A stretch of 10,278 nucleotides of DNA, from contig CAZNAD010000030.1 of NCBI GenBank assembly GCA_964571195.1, positions 1 through 10,278 of the forward strand, in the 5' to 3' direction. Position numbers and translations under genes: made by a program. Shown here piece after piece: positions 1 to 6,871 of this stretch; position 1 is the first letter of the stretch; every line of letters begins with the position of its first letter. A model generated the notes under the pieces. The model had not been told where the DNA came from, did not search any database, and was given only the letters and a program-made list of their open reading frames with translations. Source of the DNA: PALSA-1006 sp964571195 (GTDB lineage Bacteria; Pseudomonadota; Gammaproteobacteria; Burkholderiales; Gallionellaceae).

Positions 1-83
1 GCCAGTTAACAAAACAGGAAGCTCGGCTACTGGCAGAGTACCAGCAGGAACAAGCGTCCGTACAACAAGAGGAAACAAAATGA
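1..83 (+). CDS. trmD: tRNA (guanine-N1)-methyltransferase TrmD, C-terminal end only
   Basis: The reading frame starting at base 3 gives 26 codons and a TGA at 81-83. The peptide begins QLTKQEARLLAEYQQEQ, which closely resembles the C-terminal tail of E. coli TrmD (LTEEQARLLAEF followed by a Gln-rich end) as I recall it. TrmD makes m1G37 in tRNAs that read codons starting with C or G, which prevents frameshifting. Its place immediately before rplS matches the conserved rpsP-rimM-trmD-rplS operon. Its stop overlaps the rplS start as ATGA (80-83), which implies translational coupling. The rest of the gene lies to the left of the window. The identification rests on a short tail plus gene order; together these are convincing. 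Confidence 0.88.
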   Translation, partial: QLTKQEARLLAEYQQEQASVQQEETK

Positions 84-451
84 ATCTGCTCGCTACACTG
101 GAAAAAGAAGAAATCGCCCGCTTGGGTAAAAAGATTCCCAATTTCGCTCCCGGCGACACCGTGATCGTGAACGTGAACGTGGTCGAAGGTGACAAGAAGC
201 GTACCCAGGCCTTCGAAGGCGTGGTCATCGCCAAACGCAACAAGAGCCTGAACTCTTCCTTCATCGTGCGTAAGGTCTCTTCCGGCGAAGGCGTGGAACG
301 TACTTTCCAGACTTACTCTCCATCCATCGAGAGCATCGAAGTGAAGCGTCGCGGCGATGTGCGCCGTGCCAAGCTGTACTATCTGCGTGATCGTTCCGGC
401 AAGTCGGCACGTATCAAAGAGAAGTTGCCAGCACGCAAAGTCGCAGCGTAA
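80..451 (+). CDS. rplS: Large ribosomal subunit protein bL19
   Basis: This 123-residue protein is bL19, a 50S subunit protein located at the interface with the 30S subunit. The family signature is intact: FAPGDTVIVNVNVVEG (residues 22-37), AFEGVVIAKRN (44-54), then SSGEGVERTFQTYSP (67-81) and VKRRGDVRRAKLYYLRD (88-104). E. coli L19 is about 115 residues, so this one carries a short extra C-terminal tail (LPARKVAA). The start at 80 is supported by a Shine-Dalgarno-like AGAGGA at 68-73 and by the ATGA overlap with the end of trmD. It is the last gene of the rpsP-rimM-trmD-rplS operon and is followed by a strong terminator. Confidence 0.98.
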   Translation: MNLLATLEKEEIARLGKKIPNFAPGDTVIVNVNVVEGDKKRTQAFEGVVIAKRNKSLNSSFIVRKVSSGEGVERTFQTYSPSIESIEVKRRGDVRRAKLYYLRDRSGKSARIKEKLPARKVAA

Positions 452-474
452 GCAGCGCTTTTGGCAACAAACAG

Positions 475-499
475 AACGGGGGCTTCGGCTCCCGTTTTT
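475..499 (+). terminator. Intrinsic terminator after rplS
   Basis: The stem pairs AACGGGGGC (475-483) with GGCTCCCGTT (488-496 region), with one G-U pair at 481/490, and closes on a cUUCGg tetraloop (loop 484-487). Five T residues (495-499), then A and more T, follow directly. This is a textbook Rho-independent terminator and ends the trmD-rplS transcription unit 24 nt after the stop codon. Confidence 0.93.
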
Positions 500-525
500 A
501 TTTTCGGCTGTCACTTCGCGGCATT

Positions 526-544
526 ATGTCGGGTATGCCGACAT
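526..544. repeat. Perfect 7-bp inverted repeat upstream of ogt
   Basis: ATGTCGG (526-532) and CCGACAT (538-544) are perfect inverted copies separated by GTATG. No T-run follows, so it does not look like a terminator. It lies 47 nt before the ogt start, where an operator or a 5' mRNA hairpin could sit. The function is unknown. Confidence 0.4.
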
Positions 545-590
545 CAGCCTGCACTGAAGCTGCGCTTTGTTTGTGCGTTATCATGCGCGC

Positions 591-1100
591 ATGAATTTTG
601 CGGCCATATTCCCTACCCCGTTCGGCAAACTCGGCATCCGCTGTTCGGCGCAGGCGCTGACCGGCATCGTTTTTTTGCCTGCCGGGACGCGGGCTGTGCA
701 GCCGCGTGATGCGCTGGCACGGGAGGTCTGTGCTCAATTGGACGCCTATCTTCGGGAGAGCGCTTTTCAGTTCGATCTGCCGCTCGAACTGAGCGGGACG
801 GAGCACCAGCAAAAAGTGTGGCGGGCGCTGGGTGACATCCCCTGTGGCGAAGTGCGCACTTACGGTGAGCTGGCGCTGGTCCTGCATTCCAGCCCGCGCG
901 CGGTCGGTCAGGCCTGCGGCAACAATCCCATCCCGGTGGTGATCCCCTGTCATCGGGTGGTGGGCAAAGCTGGCATGGGGGGCTTCATGCATCGTGCGGA
1001 TGCGGGGGCGCTCAACATAAAGCAATGGTTGCTGACGCATGAGACTACAACGTCCTCTCCCATCAAGGGGCGAGGGGAGTGGCAAGATGAACGACGCTGA
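591..1100 (+). CDS. ogt: Methylated-DNA--[protein]-cysteine S-methyltransferase
   Basis: A suicide repair protein that moves the alkyl group from O6-alkylguanine (or O4-alkylthymine) in DNA onto its own cysteine. The active-site motif IPCHRVVG is present with Cys120 as the acceptor; upstream are the conserved RTYGELA (89-95, with the Tyr that flips the base) and SPRAVGQACGNNP (101-113, with Arg103 in the Arg-finger position). At 169 residues it is the single-domain Ogt/AGT type without the Ada N-terminal zinc domain. I chose ATG 591 because the sequence from there (MNFAAIFPTPFGKLG) fits the family; an in-frame TTG at 567 would add eight unconvincing residues. No clear ribosome binding site precedes 591. 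The last ~19 residues, after WLLTHE, are encoded by a GC-rich palindrome and look like an added tail rather than family sequence. It overlaps xerD by 14 nt. The Ogt name rather than plain MGMT is by size and context. Confidence 0.92.
   Translation: MNFAAIFPTPFGKLGIRCSAQALTGIVFLPAGTRAVQPRDALAREVCAQLDAYLRESAFQFDLPLELSGTEHQQKVWRALGDIPCGEVRTYGELALVLHSSPRAVGQACGNNPIPVVIPCHRVVGKAGMGGFMHRADAGALNIKQWLLTHETTTSSPIKGRGEWQDERR
1053..1079. repeat. REP-like GC-rich palindrome at the ogt/xerD junction
   Basis: TCCTCTCCC (1053-1061) can pair with GGGGCGAGGGG (1067-1077) across an ATCAA loop, with one bulged C and two G-U pairs. In different frames it reads SSPIKGRGEW, PLPSRGEG and, on the minus strand, LPSPLDGRGR. 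This is the kind of Pro/Leu/Gly/Glu-rich peptide that dispersed CCTCTCCC...GGGAGAGG repeats produce in many proteobacterial gene ends. The 3' arm (GAGGGGAG, 1072-1079) is also the best ribosome binding site for xerD. Only one copy is visible in this window, so its membership in a repeat family is inference. Confidence 0.55.
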
Positions 1101-1983
1101 ACTGCTCGACGAATTCTGCGACGCGTTATGGCTGGAGGATGGCCTTTCGCGTAACACGCTGGACAGTTACCGGCGCGATCTGAGCAAGTTCGCGGAATGG
1201 TTGCGCAAGCAGCAGGGGCGCACGCTGCTGGAGACCACACATGCCGATATCCAGGGTTTTCTCGCGTATCTGATGGGCGGGCAAAAAGCCAAGGCGACTT
1301 CGACCTCGCGCGCCATCTCCAGTTTGAAACGGCTGTTCCGCTATCTGTTGCGGCAGAACCGGATCGCGGTCGATCCGAGTTTGCAGATCGCGACGCCCAA
1401 ATTACCACGCAGTTTGCCCAAGAGTCTGACCGAAGAGGACGTGGAGTTGCTGCTGGCTGCACCGGAGGTGCAAACGCCGCTCGGGATGCGCGACCGCACC
1501 ATGCTGGAGGTGTTGTACGCCAGCGGGCTGCGGGTGTCCGAACTGGTCGGCCTGAACGTGGCACAGATCAGTCTGGATATGGGGGTGGCGCGGGTGATGG
1601 GCAAGGGCAGCAAGGAGCGCCTTGTGCCGCTGGGCGAGGAGGCGCTCGACTGGGTGCGGCGTTATCTTGTCGAATCCCGTCCGGTGTTGCTGGACGGTCA
1701 ATTGAGCGATGCGCTGTTCGTCACCCAGCGCGGTGCGGGAATGACGCGGCAGATGTTCTGGTATCTCATCAAGAAATATGCAAAACAGGGCGGGCTGCAC
1801 AAGCCGCTCTCTCCGCATACTTTGCGCCATGCTTTTGCCACCCATCTGCTGAACCACGGTGCTGACTTGCGTGTGGTGCAGATGTTGCTCGGGCATTCGG
1901 ATATCTCCACGACGCAAATCTATACCCATGTGGCGCGCGAACGACTCAAGGCGCTGCATGCCAAGCACCATCCGCGCGGGTAG
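1087..1983 (+). CDS. xerD: Site-specific tyrosine recombinase XerD
   Basis: XerD acts with XerC and FtsK at the dif site to resolve chromosome dimers before cell division. From ATG 1087 the protein is 298 residues, the same as E. coli XerD, and similar along its length. The N-terminal core-binding SAM-like domain (about 1-90) includes DALWLEDGLSRNTLDSYRRDL. The catalytic domain follows with all six expected residues: Arg149 (ASGLRVSELVGL), Lys173 (MGKGSKERLVPLG), His244 and Arg247 (LSPHTLRHAFATHLLNHGAD), His270 (MLLGHSDISTTQIYTH) and the nucleophile Tyr279. The LNHGADLRVVQMLLGHSD stretch and the HHPRG end favour XerD over XerC. An upstream ATG at 1039 would only add palindrome-encoded residues, and GGGGAG eight bases before 1087 is a good ribosome binding site. 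It overlaps ogt by 14 nt and is probably co-translated with it. Confidence 0.97.
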   Translation: MNDAELLDEFCDALWLEDGLSRNTLDSYRRDLSKFAEWLRKQQGRTLLETTHADIQGFLAYLMGGQKAKATSTSRAISSLKRLFRYLLRQNRIAVDPSLQIATPKLPRSLPKSLTEEDVELLLAAPEVQTPLGMRDRTMLEVLYASGLRVSELVGLNVAQISLDMGVARVMGKGSKERLVPLGEEALDWVRRYLVESRPVLLDGQLSDALFVTQRGAGMTRQMFWYLIKKYAKQGGLHKPLSPHTLRHAFATHLLNHGADLRVVQMLLGHSDISTTQIYTHVARERLKALHAKHHPRG

Positions 1984-1984
1984 T

Positions 1985-2062
1985 CGCGGGGTGTCCCGTG
2001 CTTGTTGAAACCCCCGCTTTAACCGATAATGCCGCAGCCTCAAGTCCCTTGGTTATCGGGGG
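1985..2062 (+). other. Inverted repeats between xerD and the glycosyltransferase gene
   Basis: The 117-nt gap holds several potential hairpins. A short one (1985-2000, stem CGCGGG/CCCGTG with GTGT loop) follows the xerD stop closely but has no U-tract. A second pairs CCGATAA (2023-2029) perfectly with TTATCGG (2053-2059). A competing pairing joins CCCCCG (2011-2016) to CGGGGG (2057-2062). They may mark the end of the ogt-xerD unit or lie in the leader of the next operon. I found no convincing -35/-10 promoter here. Confidence 0.35.
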
Positions 2063-2100
2063 CGCGGGCGACGGGCAATGTGCCCTGATTATCATGGTGA

Positions 2101-3333
2101 TTGGACGAGGCATTGGACATCAATTTTCAACGGGCAGTTGATCGTATCGCGGGTGTGCCGATCTGTGTGCTGCTCTCCTGGTTCGAACGATTCCGCCGTG
2201 CTTTATCCGGCACTCCGGCACCGGATTCCCCTCCGCAACGTATCCTCATCATCCTGCTGTCGGAGATGGGCAGTCTGGTATTGGCGCAGCCGATGTTCGC
2301 CAGACTCAAACAGCAGTATCCCGCTGCCGAGTTGCATATCCTGATGTTCAAGAAGAATCGTGAAGTGCTGGATCTGCTCGGCGTGATGCCGCGCGAGCAC
2401 GTCATCACGCTGAACGACAAGTCGCTGGGGCAGTTCGTGCCGGATATCCTGAGTGCGATCAGGTTGATGCGTTCGCTCAAATTCGATGTGGTGATCGACT
2501 GCGAATTGTTTACCCGCGTGAGCAGTATCTTTGCTTATCTGTCGGGTGCGCCCAAGCGCATCGGCTTTCATGCGCATACGCAGGAAGGCTTGTACCGTGG
2601 CGACTTCATCACCCATCCGGTGATGTACAACCCATACCGTCACCTGTCGCAACAGTTCCTGACCATGGTGGCGGCGATCGAGTCCAGCGGTACACCTATC
2701 GCCAAGGGAGTCGCCGCCGAATTGTCCGCGCCACCGCTGCTACAGTTCGCTGAGGGCGAGTTGCAGCAGGTCGGGGATGAGTTACACAGAGACTTCCCGG
2801 TGCTGGCAGGCAAGAAACTGGTGCTGGTCTATCCCGATGGCGGTATCTTGCCGATACGCGCGTGGCCGCCGGAATATTACAAGCAGTTGTGTGTGGCGCT
2901 GTTGCAGGAAGGTTATGCGGTCGCGCTGATCGGGCTGCCGGATGCCAAGCCGCTGGCGCAGGAGATCGTGGCGCATTGCGCGCATCCACATTGCATTGAC
3001 CTGACCGGTTATACCAAGACGGTGCGGCATCTGCTCGCGATCTTCAATCATGCATCACTGCTCATCACCAACGACGGCGGGCCGGGTCAATTCTCGGCAC
3101 TGACGAAGCTGCCGACCTTGGTGTTCTTCGGGCCGGAAACGCCTGCACTGTATAGCCCGCTGGCTCCGAATATCCATTGTCTGTATTCGGCGTTGTCGTG
3201 TTCGCCTTGTCTCACCGCCTATAATCATCGCAATTCGCCGTGTGACGGCAACAATCGCTGCTTGCAATTGATCACCCCGCAGCAGGTGTTGGACCAAGCT
3301 CATGCATTGTTGTGCGCGGAGCGAGGCGCATGA
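2101..3333 (+). CDS. Glycosyltransferase family 9 (heptosyltransferase-like)
   Basis: A GT-B-fold cytoplasmic or membrane-associated sugar transferase of the GT9 family, which includes the ADP-heptose:LPS heptosyltransferases WaaC/WaaF. The 410-residue frame shows an N-terminal Rossmann half beginning RILIILLSEMGSLVLAQPMF (47-66) and a second half beginning LVLVYPDGG (240-248) with LITNDGGPGQFSAL (321-334) and LPTLVFFGPETPALYSPL (337-354), the usual nucleotide-sugar-binding end of GT9. A four-cysteine tail (Cys367, 370, 381, 387) matches a pattern seen in GT9 members. The start is uncertain: the frame opens directly after a TGA at 2098-2100, the only starts nearby are TTG 2101 and TTG 2113, and neither has a well-spaced ribosome binding site. 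The His expected in the DSGPxH-type motif is Gln330 here. First of five linked envelope-glycan genes; its stop overlaps the next start as ATGA. The acceptor and sugar cannot be read from sequence. Confidence 0.88.
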   Translation: MDEALDINFQRAVDRIAGVPICVLLSWFERFRRALSGTPAPDSPPQRILIILLSEMGSLVLAQPMFARLKQQYPAAELHILMFKKNREVLDLLGVMPREHVITLNDKSLGQFVPDILSAIRLMRSLKFDVVIDCELFTRVSSIFAYLSGAPKRIGFHAHTQEGLYRGDFITHPVMYNPYRHLSQQFLTMVAAIESSGTPIAKGVAAELSAPPLLQFAEGELQQVGDELHRDFPVLAGKKLVLVYPDGGILPIRAWPPEYYKQLCVALLQEGYAVALIGLPDAKPLAQEIVAHCAHPHCIDLTGYTKTVRHLLAIFNHASLLITNDGGPGQFSALTKLPTLVFFGPETPALYSPLAPNIHCLYSALSCSPCLTAYNHRNSPCDGNNRCLQLITPQQVLDQAHALLCAERGA

Positions 3334-3827
3334 GGTCCGGTTTTAATCTCAGGATGAAGTTCTCATCGCTGTTGCGCAGGATACTCTCCAAACGCTTTCT
3401 GAAATTCGGCACGGTCGGTGCATCCGGTACGGTGGTCAACATCGGTGTGTTGTATCTCGCGCAGGAGCATATCTTCCATGCAGTGCTACAGAACGAGATC
3501 AGGCTCAATCTGTCGTTGGCGCTGGCGATCTTTCTGGCGACGCTGAACAATTTTTTCTGGAACCGTCTGTGGACCTGGTCGGACCGGGTGCAGCATCACC
3601 ATCGTCCGTGGTTGTCGCAATTCGGTCAATACACGCTGGCCTGCTGGCTGAGTATCGCGCTGCAAGTGGTGTTCACCAACCTGCTGGCACCACATTTCTA
3701 TTATCAGATCGCCAACCTCATCGCCATCGGTCTGACCAGTGTGCTGAATTTCGTGCTGAACGATATCTGGACCTTCGGTCGCGTGAAGTTGCTGGATAAA
3801 CCGGCGGCGAAACCTGGACAGGATTGA
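3330..3827 (+). CDS. GtrA-family membrane protein (probable lipid-linked sugar flippase)
   Basis: A 165-residue protein with about four membrane segments (roughly 25-46, 60-80, 98-120, 126-146). The GtrA family (PF04138) pattern is clear: KFGTVGASGTVVNIGVLYL (25-43), then two copies of an Asn/Trp-rich motif, NNFFWNRLWTWSDR (73-86) and LNFVLNDIWTFGR (139-151), at the ends of two similar halves. Family members such as Shigella phage GtrA are thought to move undecaprenyl-phosphate-linked sugars across the inner membrane. I chose ATG 3330 because GGAG at 3318-3321 is eight bases upstream and the ATGA overlap couples it to the GT9 gene; ATG 3354 is a less likely alternative and GTG 3312 would lie inside the upstream gene. 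The neighbouring GT39-like gene fits as the enzyme using the flipped sugar. No substrate can be assigned. Confidence 0.86.
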   Translation: MRSGFNLRMKFSSLLRRILSKRFLKFGTVGASGTVVNIGVLYLAQEHIFHAVLQNEIRLNLSLALAIFLATLNNFFWNRLWTWSDRVQHHHRPWLSQFGQYTLACWLSIALQVVFTNLLAPHFYYQIANLIAIGLTSVLNFVLNDIWTFGRVKLLDKPAAKPGQD

Positions 3828-3836
3828 CCCGCGCCA

Positions 3837-5555
3837 ATGACCACGCCACGTTTGATCGGGTATGTGTTGGCCACGCTGCTGGCGGTGCTCACCTATTTCT
3901 ACGGGCTGGATAGTCCGCATATCCCGAAAAACGGCGACGAGTTTCCTTACGCGCACATCACCCGTCTCACCGCCGATAGCGGTCAGTTGCTGCCGCTGCG
4001 ATCCGAGCTGGACAATATGCGCAACACCAAGCCGCCGCTGTTGTTCTGGCAGGGCATCGTCTCGACCGACTGGGGCAAGCAGTGGACATGGTGGCACCTG
4101 CGTTACCCGAGTGTGATCTATACCCTGCTCACGGCGGCGCTGGTGTTCGCGCTGGCATTGCGGCTGGTGCGCAATCAGGGCGGCACGCCGGGTGAGGCGC
4201 TGGAGACCGGCTTTATCGGTGCGCTGACCTTTCTGGCTTTCTTCAGTACCTATCGTTACGGGCGTCCGTTCCTGGTCAATCCCGCCGAGGTGTTCTGGTT
4301 TTTTCTGCCGTTCTTCACATTGTTGTATTGGCGTTCCAGCGCATTCGATTCCAGGCTGATGGTGCCGCTGCTGTTGGGCGTCGAGGTGGGCATCGGCCTG
4401 TTGTACAAGTCTTTTGCACTGGTCGCGCCGGTGGCGTTCGCGCTGTCGTGGTGGTATCTGCACCAGCGCGATTATCGTTTCAAAGCGTTCCTCATTCGCG
4501 ATGTCTGGAAGGTCGCCGTCACCGTAGTGGTGGCGCTGGCCTTGTTCAGCCTGTGGCTGGTGTTCGATCCCGATCCGCAGGCGGTGTGGAATGAATTCAT
4601 CGTCGGCGAGAACGCGGGCAAGTTCGATCCGCGCAGCGGCAGTTATCTGGGCAATCTGTTGTGGGGCGGCAGCAGTGTTTGGGCTCTGCTGGTCGGTTAT
4701 CCGATGAATGCGGGCTTGCTGGCGTTCCCGGTGATCGCGTTGTTCTGGAATGCCTATCGCCGCCGCGCTTTGCTGAGCGATGCGGAAAAGATGTTGTGGA
4801 TATGGATGGCCGTGCTGTTCATCGTGTTCAGTGTGCCGAGCCAGCGCACGGCGCGTTATCTGCTGGAGGCGATGCCTGGATTGGCGGTGTTGTGCGCGCT
4901 GAATTGGCAACGTCTCAGCCGCGTGGCATTTGTGGCGAGTCTGCTGTTCTCGGCCAGCGTGCTGGGACTGATCGCGTTTCTGTCGTGGCGATTGCAACAG
5001 GAATTACCGGCGGCTGGGCTGTATGGCTTTGGTTACTGGCTGTTGCTTGCAGTCACCGCTGCGTTGATTCTGCTGGGCATCTTCTGGGCGCGCCACACCC
5101 GGAGTCTGGTCAATGTGGCCGCGCTGCTGGTGTTGCTGGTGCTGGCCGCGTTCCTGCGCCCGTTCGACGGTGCGCCGGGAAGGTTCAGCGCCGATGCGCA
5201 ACGTTATGTTCAGGGCAAAGAGGTGTGGACGCCGTGCAACTTCAGGGCGGTGGATGAGGGGTACCGCTTCCTGTTGCCGGGCGCAAATGTCCACGGCTAT
5301 TTCTTCCTGCCGCCGCAGAGTGTCGCCGAGTTGTCCGCCCAATATCCGCTGTTCGCCGTGCAGTTGCCGTTGCAGGAGAAATGCGAAGGTTGCAAAGTCA
5401 TCGGGCAACGTCTGGAGATCCGCAGTCGGCATACGCCGGAAGAGATCAAACTGATCTTGCAGGGCCAAGTGTTCCAGCAGTTGTTCACCAATGAAATACT
5501 GATCGAATCATCGCAGACCATGCTGAGCCGTCCATTGGTCGAGGGATGCCGTTGA
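3837..5555 (+). CDS. Polytopic GT39/ArnT-like lipid-linked sugar transferase
   Basis: A 572-residue inner-membrane protein with many hydrophobic segments from residue 6 to about 440 and a hydrophilic C-terminal part (about 441-572) likely in the periplasm. It shows the marks of the PMT/ArnT superfamily (GT39/GT83): an acidic pair in the first periplasmic loop (PKNGDEFPYAHITRL, Asp34-Glu35), a KPPLLFWQ motif (65-72) like the KPPL(Y/F) motif of ArnT, GRPFLVNPAEVFWFF (142-156), and PSQRTARYLLEAMPGLAVL (334-352), like the RxxRY...P segment before the last helices. Such enzymes use a polyprenyl-phosphate sugar outside the inner membrane and glycosylate lipid A, O-antigen or proteins. The C-terminal domain holds a CEGC pair (516-519). 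It starts 9 nt after the GtrA-like gene, an order that fits a flippase/transferase pair. It is not ArnT itself by context, as no arn genes are present. Acceptor unknown. Confidence 0.83.
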   Translation: MTTPRLIGYVLATLLAVLTYFYGLDSPHIPKNGDEFPYAHITRLTADSGQLLPLRSELDNMRNTKPPLLFWQGIVSTDWGKQWTWWHLRYPSVIYTLLTAALVFALALRLVRNQGGTPGEALETGFIGALTFLAFFSTYRYGRPFLVNPAEVFWFFLPFFTLLYWRSSAFDSRLMVPLLLGVEVGIGLLYKSFALVAPVAFALSWWYLHQRDYRFKAFLIRDVWKVAVTVVVALALFSLWLVFDPDPQAVWNEFIVGENAGKFDPRSGSYLGNLLWGGSSVWALLVGYPMNAGLLAFPVIALFWNAYRRRALLSDAEKMLWIWMAVLFIVFSVPSQRTARYLLEAMPGLAVLCALNWQRLSRVAFVASLLFSASVLGLIAFLSWRLQQELPAAGLYGFGYWLLLAVTAALILLGIFWARHTRSLVNVAALLVLLVLAAFLRPFDGAPGRFSADAQRYVQGKEVWTPCNFRAVDEGYRFLLPGANVHGYFFLPPQSVAELSAQYPLFAVQLPLQEKCEGCKVIGQRLEIRSRHTPEEIKLILQGQVFQQLFTNEILIESSQTMLSRPLVEGCR

Positions 5556-6871
5556 TGCCGGACGGGCAGATGTTACGTCGGCTGCTTATCCCGGCTATTG
5601 CGCTGGTCGCGTTTGTCGCGGCTTTCTTCAAGGCGGCCCATATCCCTGCCGCCGCACCGTTCCAGGCTGCCGTGTCGCCAGCCACATACAAGCCAGCCCC
5701 GCATTTCGCGAGCCGTTTTGCCTCGTCGCAGTTGTTTGTGCAGGTACATGCCGCTTCGGCTGTGGAATTGAGCGACGGGCGTATCCGTTCATTCTGGTTC
5801 GCGGGCAGCCGCGAGGGGGCGAAAGACGTGGCGATTCGCAGTGCGGTGTTCGATCCGGCACGGGCGCGCTGGAGCGACGAGCAGATCGTGGTGACGCGCG
5901 AACAGACGCAACGGGCACTGCATCGTTTTGTCGCCAAGCTCGGCAATCCGGTGGTGGGGCGCGCGGCGGACGGCTCCCTGCGCATGTTCTATGTCACCGT
6001 GTCGCTGGGTGGATGGGCGGGCAGCTCGATCACCACCATGACTTCGCGTGACGAGGGGGCGACCTGGAGTGCGCCGCAGCGCTTGGTCACTTCTCCTTTT
6101 GTGAATATCAGCACGTTGGTCAAGAGTGCGCCGTTTCTGTATAGCGACGGCACGATGGGTGTGCCGGTGTATCACGAGTTCATCAGCAAGTTTGGCGAGC
6201 TGCTGCGTCTGGATCAGTATGGCGTGGTGCTGGACAAGCAACGCCTGGCCGCAGGCGGGCAAGGCACCTTGCAGCCGGTGGTGCTGATACAGGACGCACA
6301 GAATGCGCGGGTGTTGATGCGTTATGCCGGTGCTGCCGCGCCGCATCAGGCGGTCACGCTCACAACCCAGGATGCGGGGCAGCACTGGTCGGCTGCCGTC
6401 AAATCGTCCGCGTTGCGCAATCCCGATGCTGCGGTGACCGGCGTGACTCTGCCGGATGGGCGTATGTTGGCGGTGCTGAACGATCTGGAGCAGGGGCGGG
6501 ATGCGCTGTCGCTGATGCTTTCGACGGATGGCGGTGCTACCTGGCGCGAATTGCGCAAACTGGAAGACCAGCTTGCCAACAGCGCGCAGGCGGACGAGGC
6601 GCACTTCACCGGCAATGTGCAGAAGCTCATTGCGCAAAGCGATGCGGCGGCGACGGGGCAGCTGGCGCAATATGTCGAGTCGACCAAAAATACGGTTTGC
6701 CACAACGACAGCTGTCGTTATGAGTTCTCTTATCCCTATCTGATCCAGACGGCAAGCGGCGATCTACATCTGGTCTACACCTGGAACCGGACCTTCATCA
6801 AACACCTGTGGTTCAATCGGGCTTGGCTCGATCAACAGACGGAACAACCGGCACATGATGCTCTACACTGA
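5555..6871 (+). CDS. Sialidase-like (BNR/Asp-box) exported protein
   Basis: A protein of about 438 residues with a hydrophobic N-terminal segment (LLIPAIALVAFVAAFF) that is a signal peptide or membrane anchor. The rest is a sialidase-type beta-propeller (BNR_2 family): three Asp boxes are visible at about 164-171 (SRDEGATW), 271-278 (TQDAGQHW) and 323-330 (STDGGATW), with FWFAGSREGAKDVAIRSAVF early on and YPYLIQTASGDLHLVYTWNR near the end. Family annotation is often exo-alpha-sialidase, but many members act on other sugars and the active site cannot be confirmed by eye. About 45 residues between the third Asp box and YPYLIQ, with a CHNDSC cysteine pair, look like an insertion. I prefer ATG 5555, which overlaps the GT39 stop as TGATG and has GAGGG nine bases upstream; ATG 5546 would add three residues. 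Its stop overlaps the next gene by 17 nt. It probably trims or binds the glycan made by the neighbouring genes. Confidence 0.82.
   Translation: MPDGQMLRRLLIPAIALVAFVAAFFKAAHIPAAAPFQAAVSPATYKPAPHFASRFASSQLFVQVHAASAVELSDGRIRSFWFAGSREGAKDVAIRSAVFDPARARWSDEQIVVTREQTQRALHRFVAKLGNPVVGRAADGSLRMFYVTVSLGGWAGSSITTMTSRDEGATWSAPQRLVTSPFVNISTLVKSAPFLYSDGTMGVPVYHEFISKFGELLRLDQYGVVLDKQRLAAGGQGTLQPVVLIQDAQNARVLMRYAGAAAPHQAVTLTTQDAGQHWSAAVKSSALRNPDAAVTGVTLPDGRMLAVLNDLEQGRDALSLMLSTDGGATWRELRKLEDQLANSAQADEAHFTGNVQKLIAQSDAAATGQLAQYVESTKNTVCHNDSCRYEFSYPYLIQTASGDLHLVYTWNRTFIKHLWFNRAWLDQQTEQPAHDALH

Noticed and set aside
1039..1086. Upstream ATG that would extend XerD by 16 residues
   Set aside because: The added residues come from the palindrome, and starting at 1087 gives exactly the E. 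coli XerD length with a good ribosome binding site.
498..1157. A 219-codon minus-strand frame opposite ogt
   Set aside because: Low-complexity product without motifs; the plus-strand Ogt has its active site. Its LPSPLDGRGR piece is just the palindrome read on the other strand.
3486..4997. A 503-codon open frame on the minus strand across the GtrA-like and GT39-like genes
   Set aside because: Its product is extremely rich in Gln, Arg and His with no recognisable domain, as expected from the antisense of Leu/Val/Ala-rich membrane codons. The plus-strand genes have clear family motifs.
5789..6703. A 304-codon minus-strand frame opposite the sialidase-like gene
   Set aside because: Arg/His/Gln-rich shadow frame without a recognisable family; the opposite strand has three Asp boxes.
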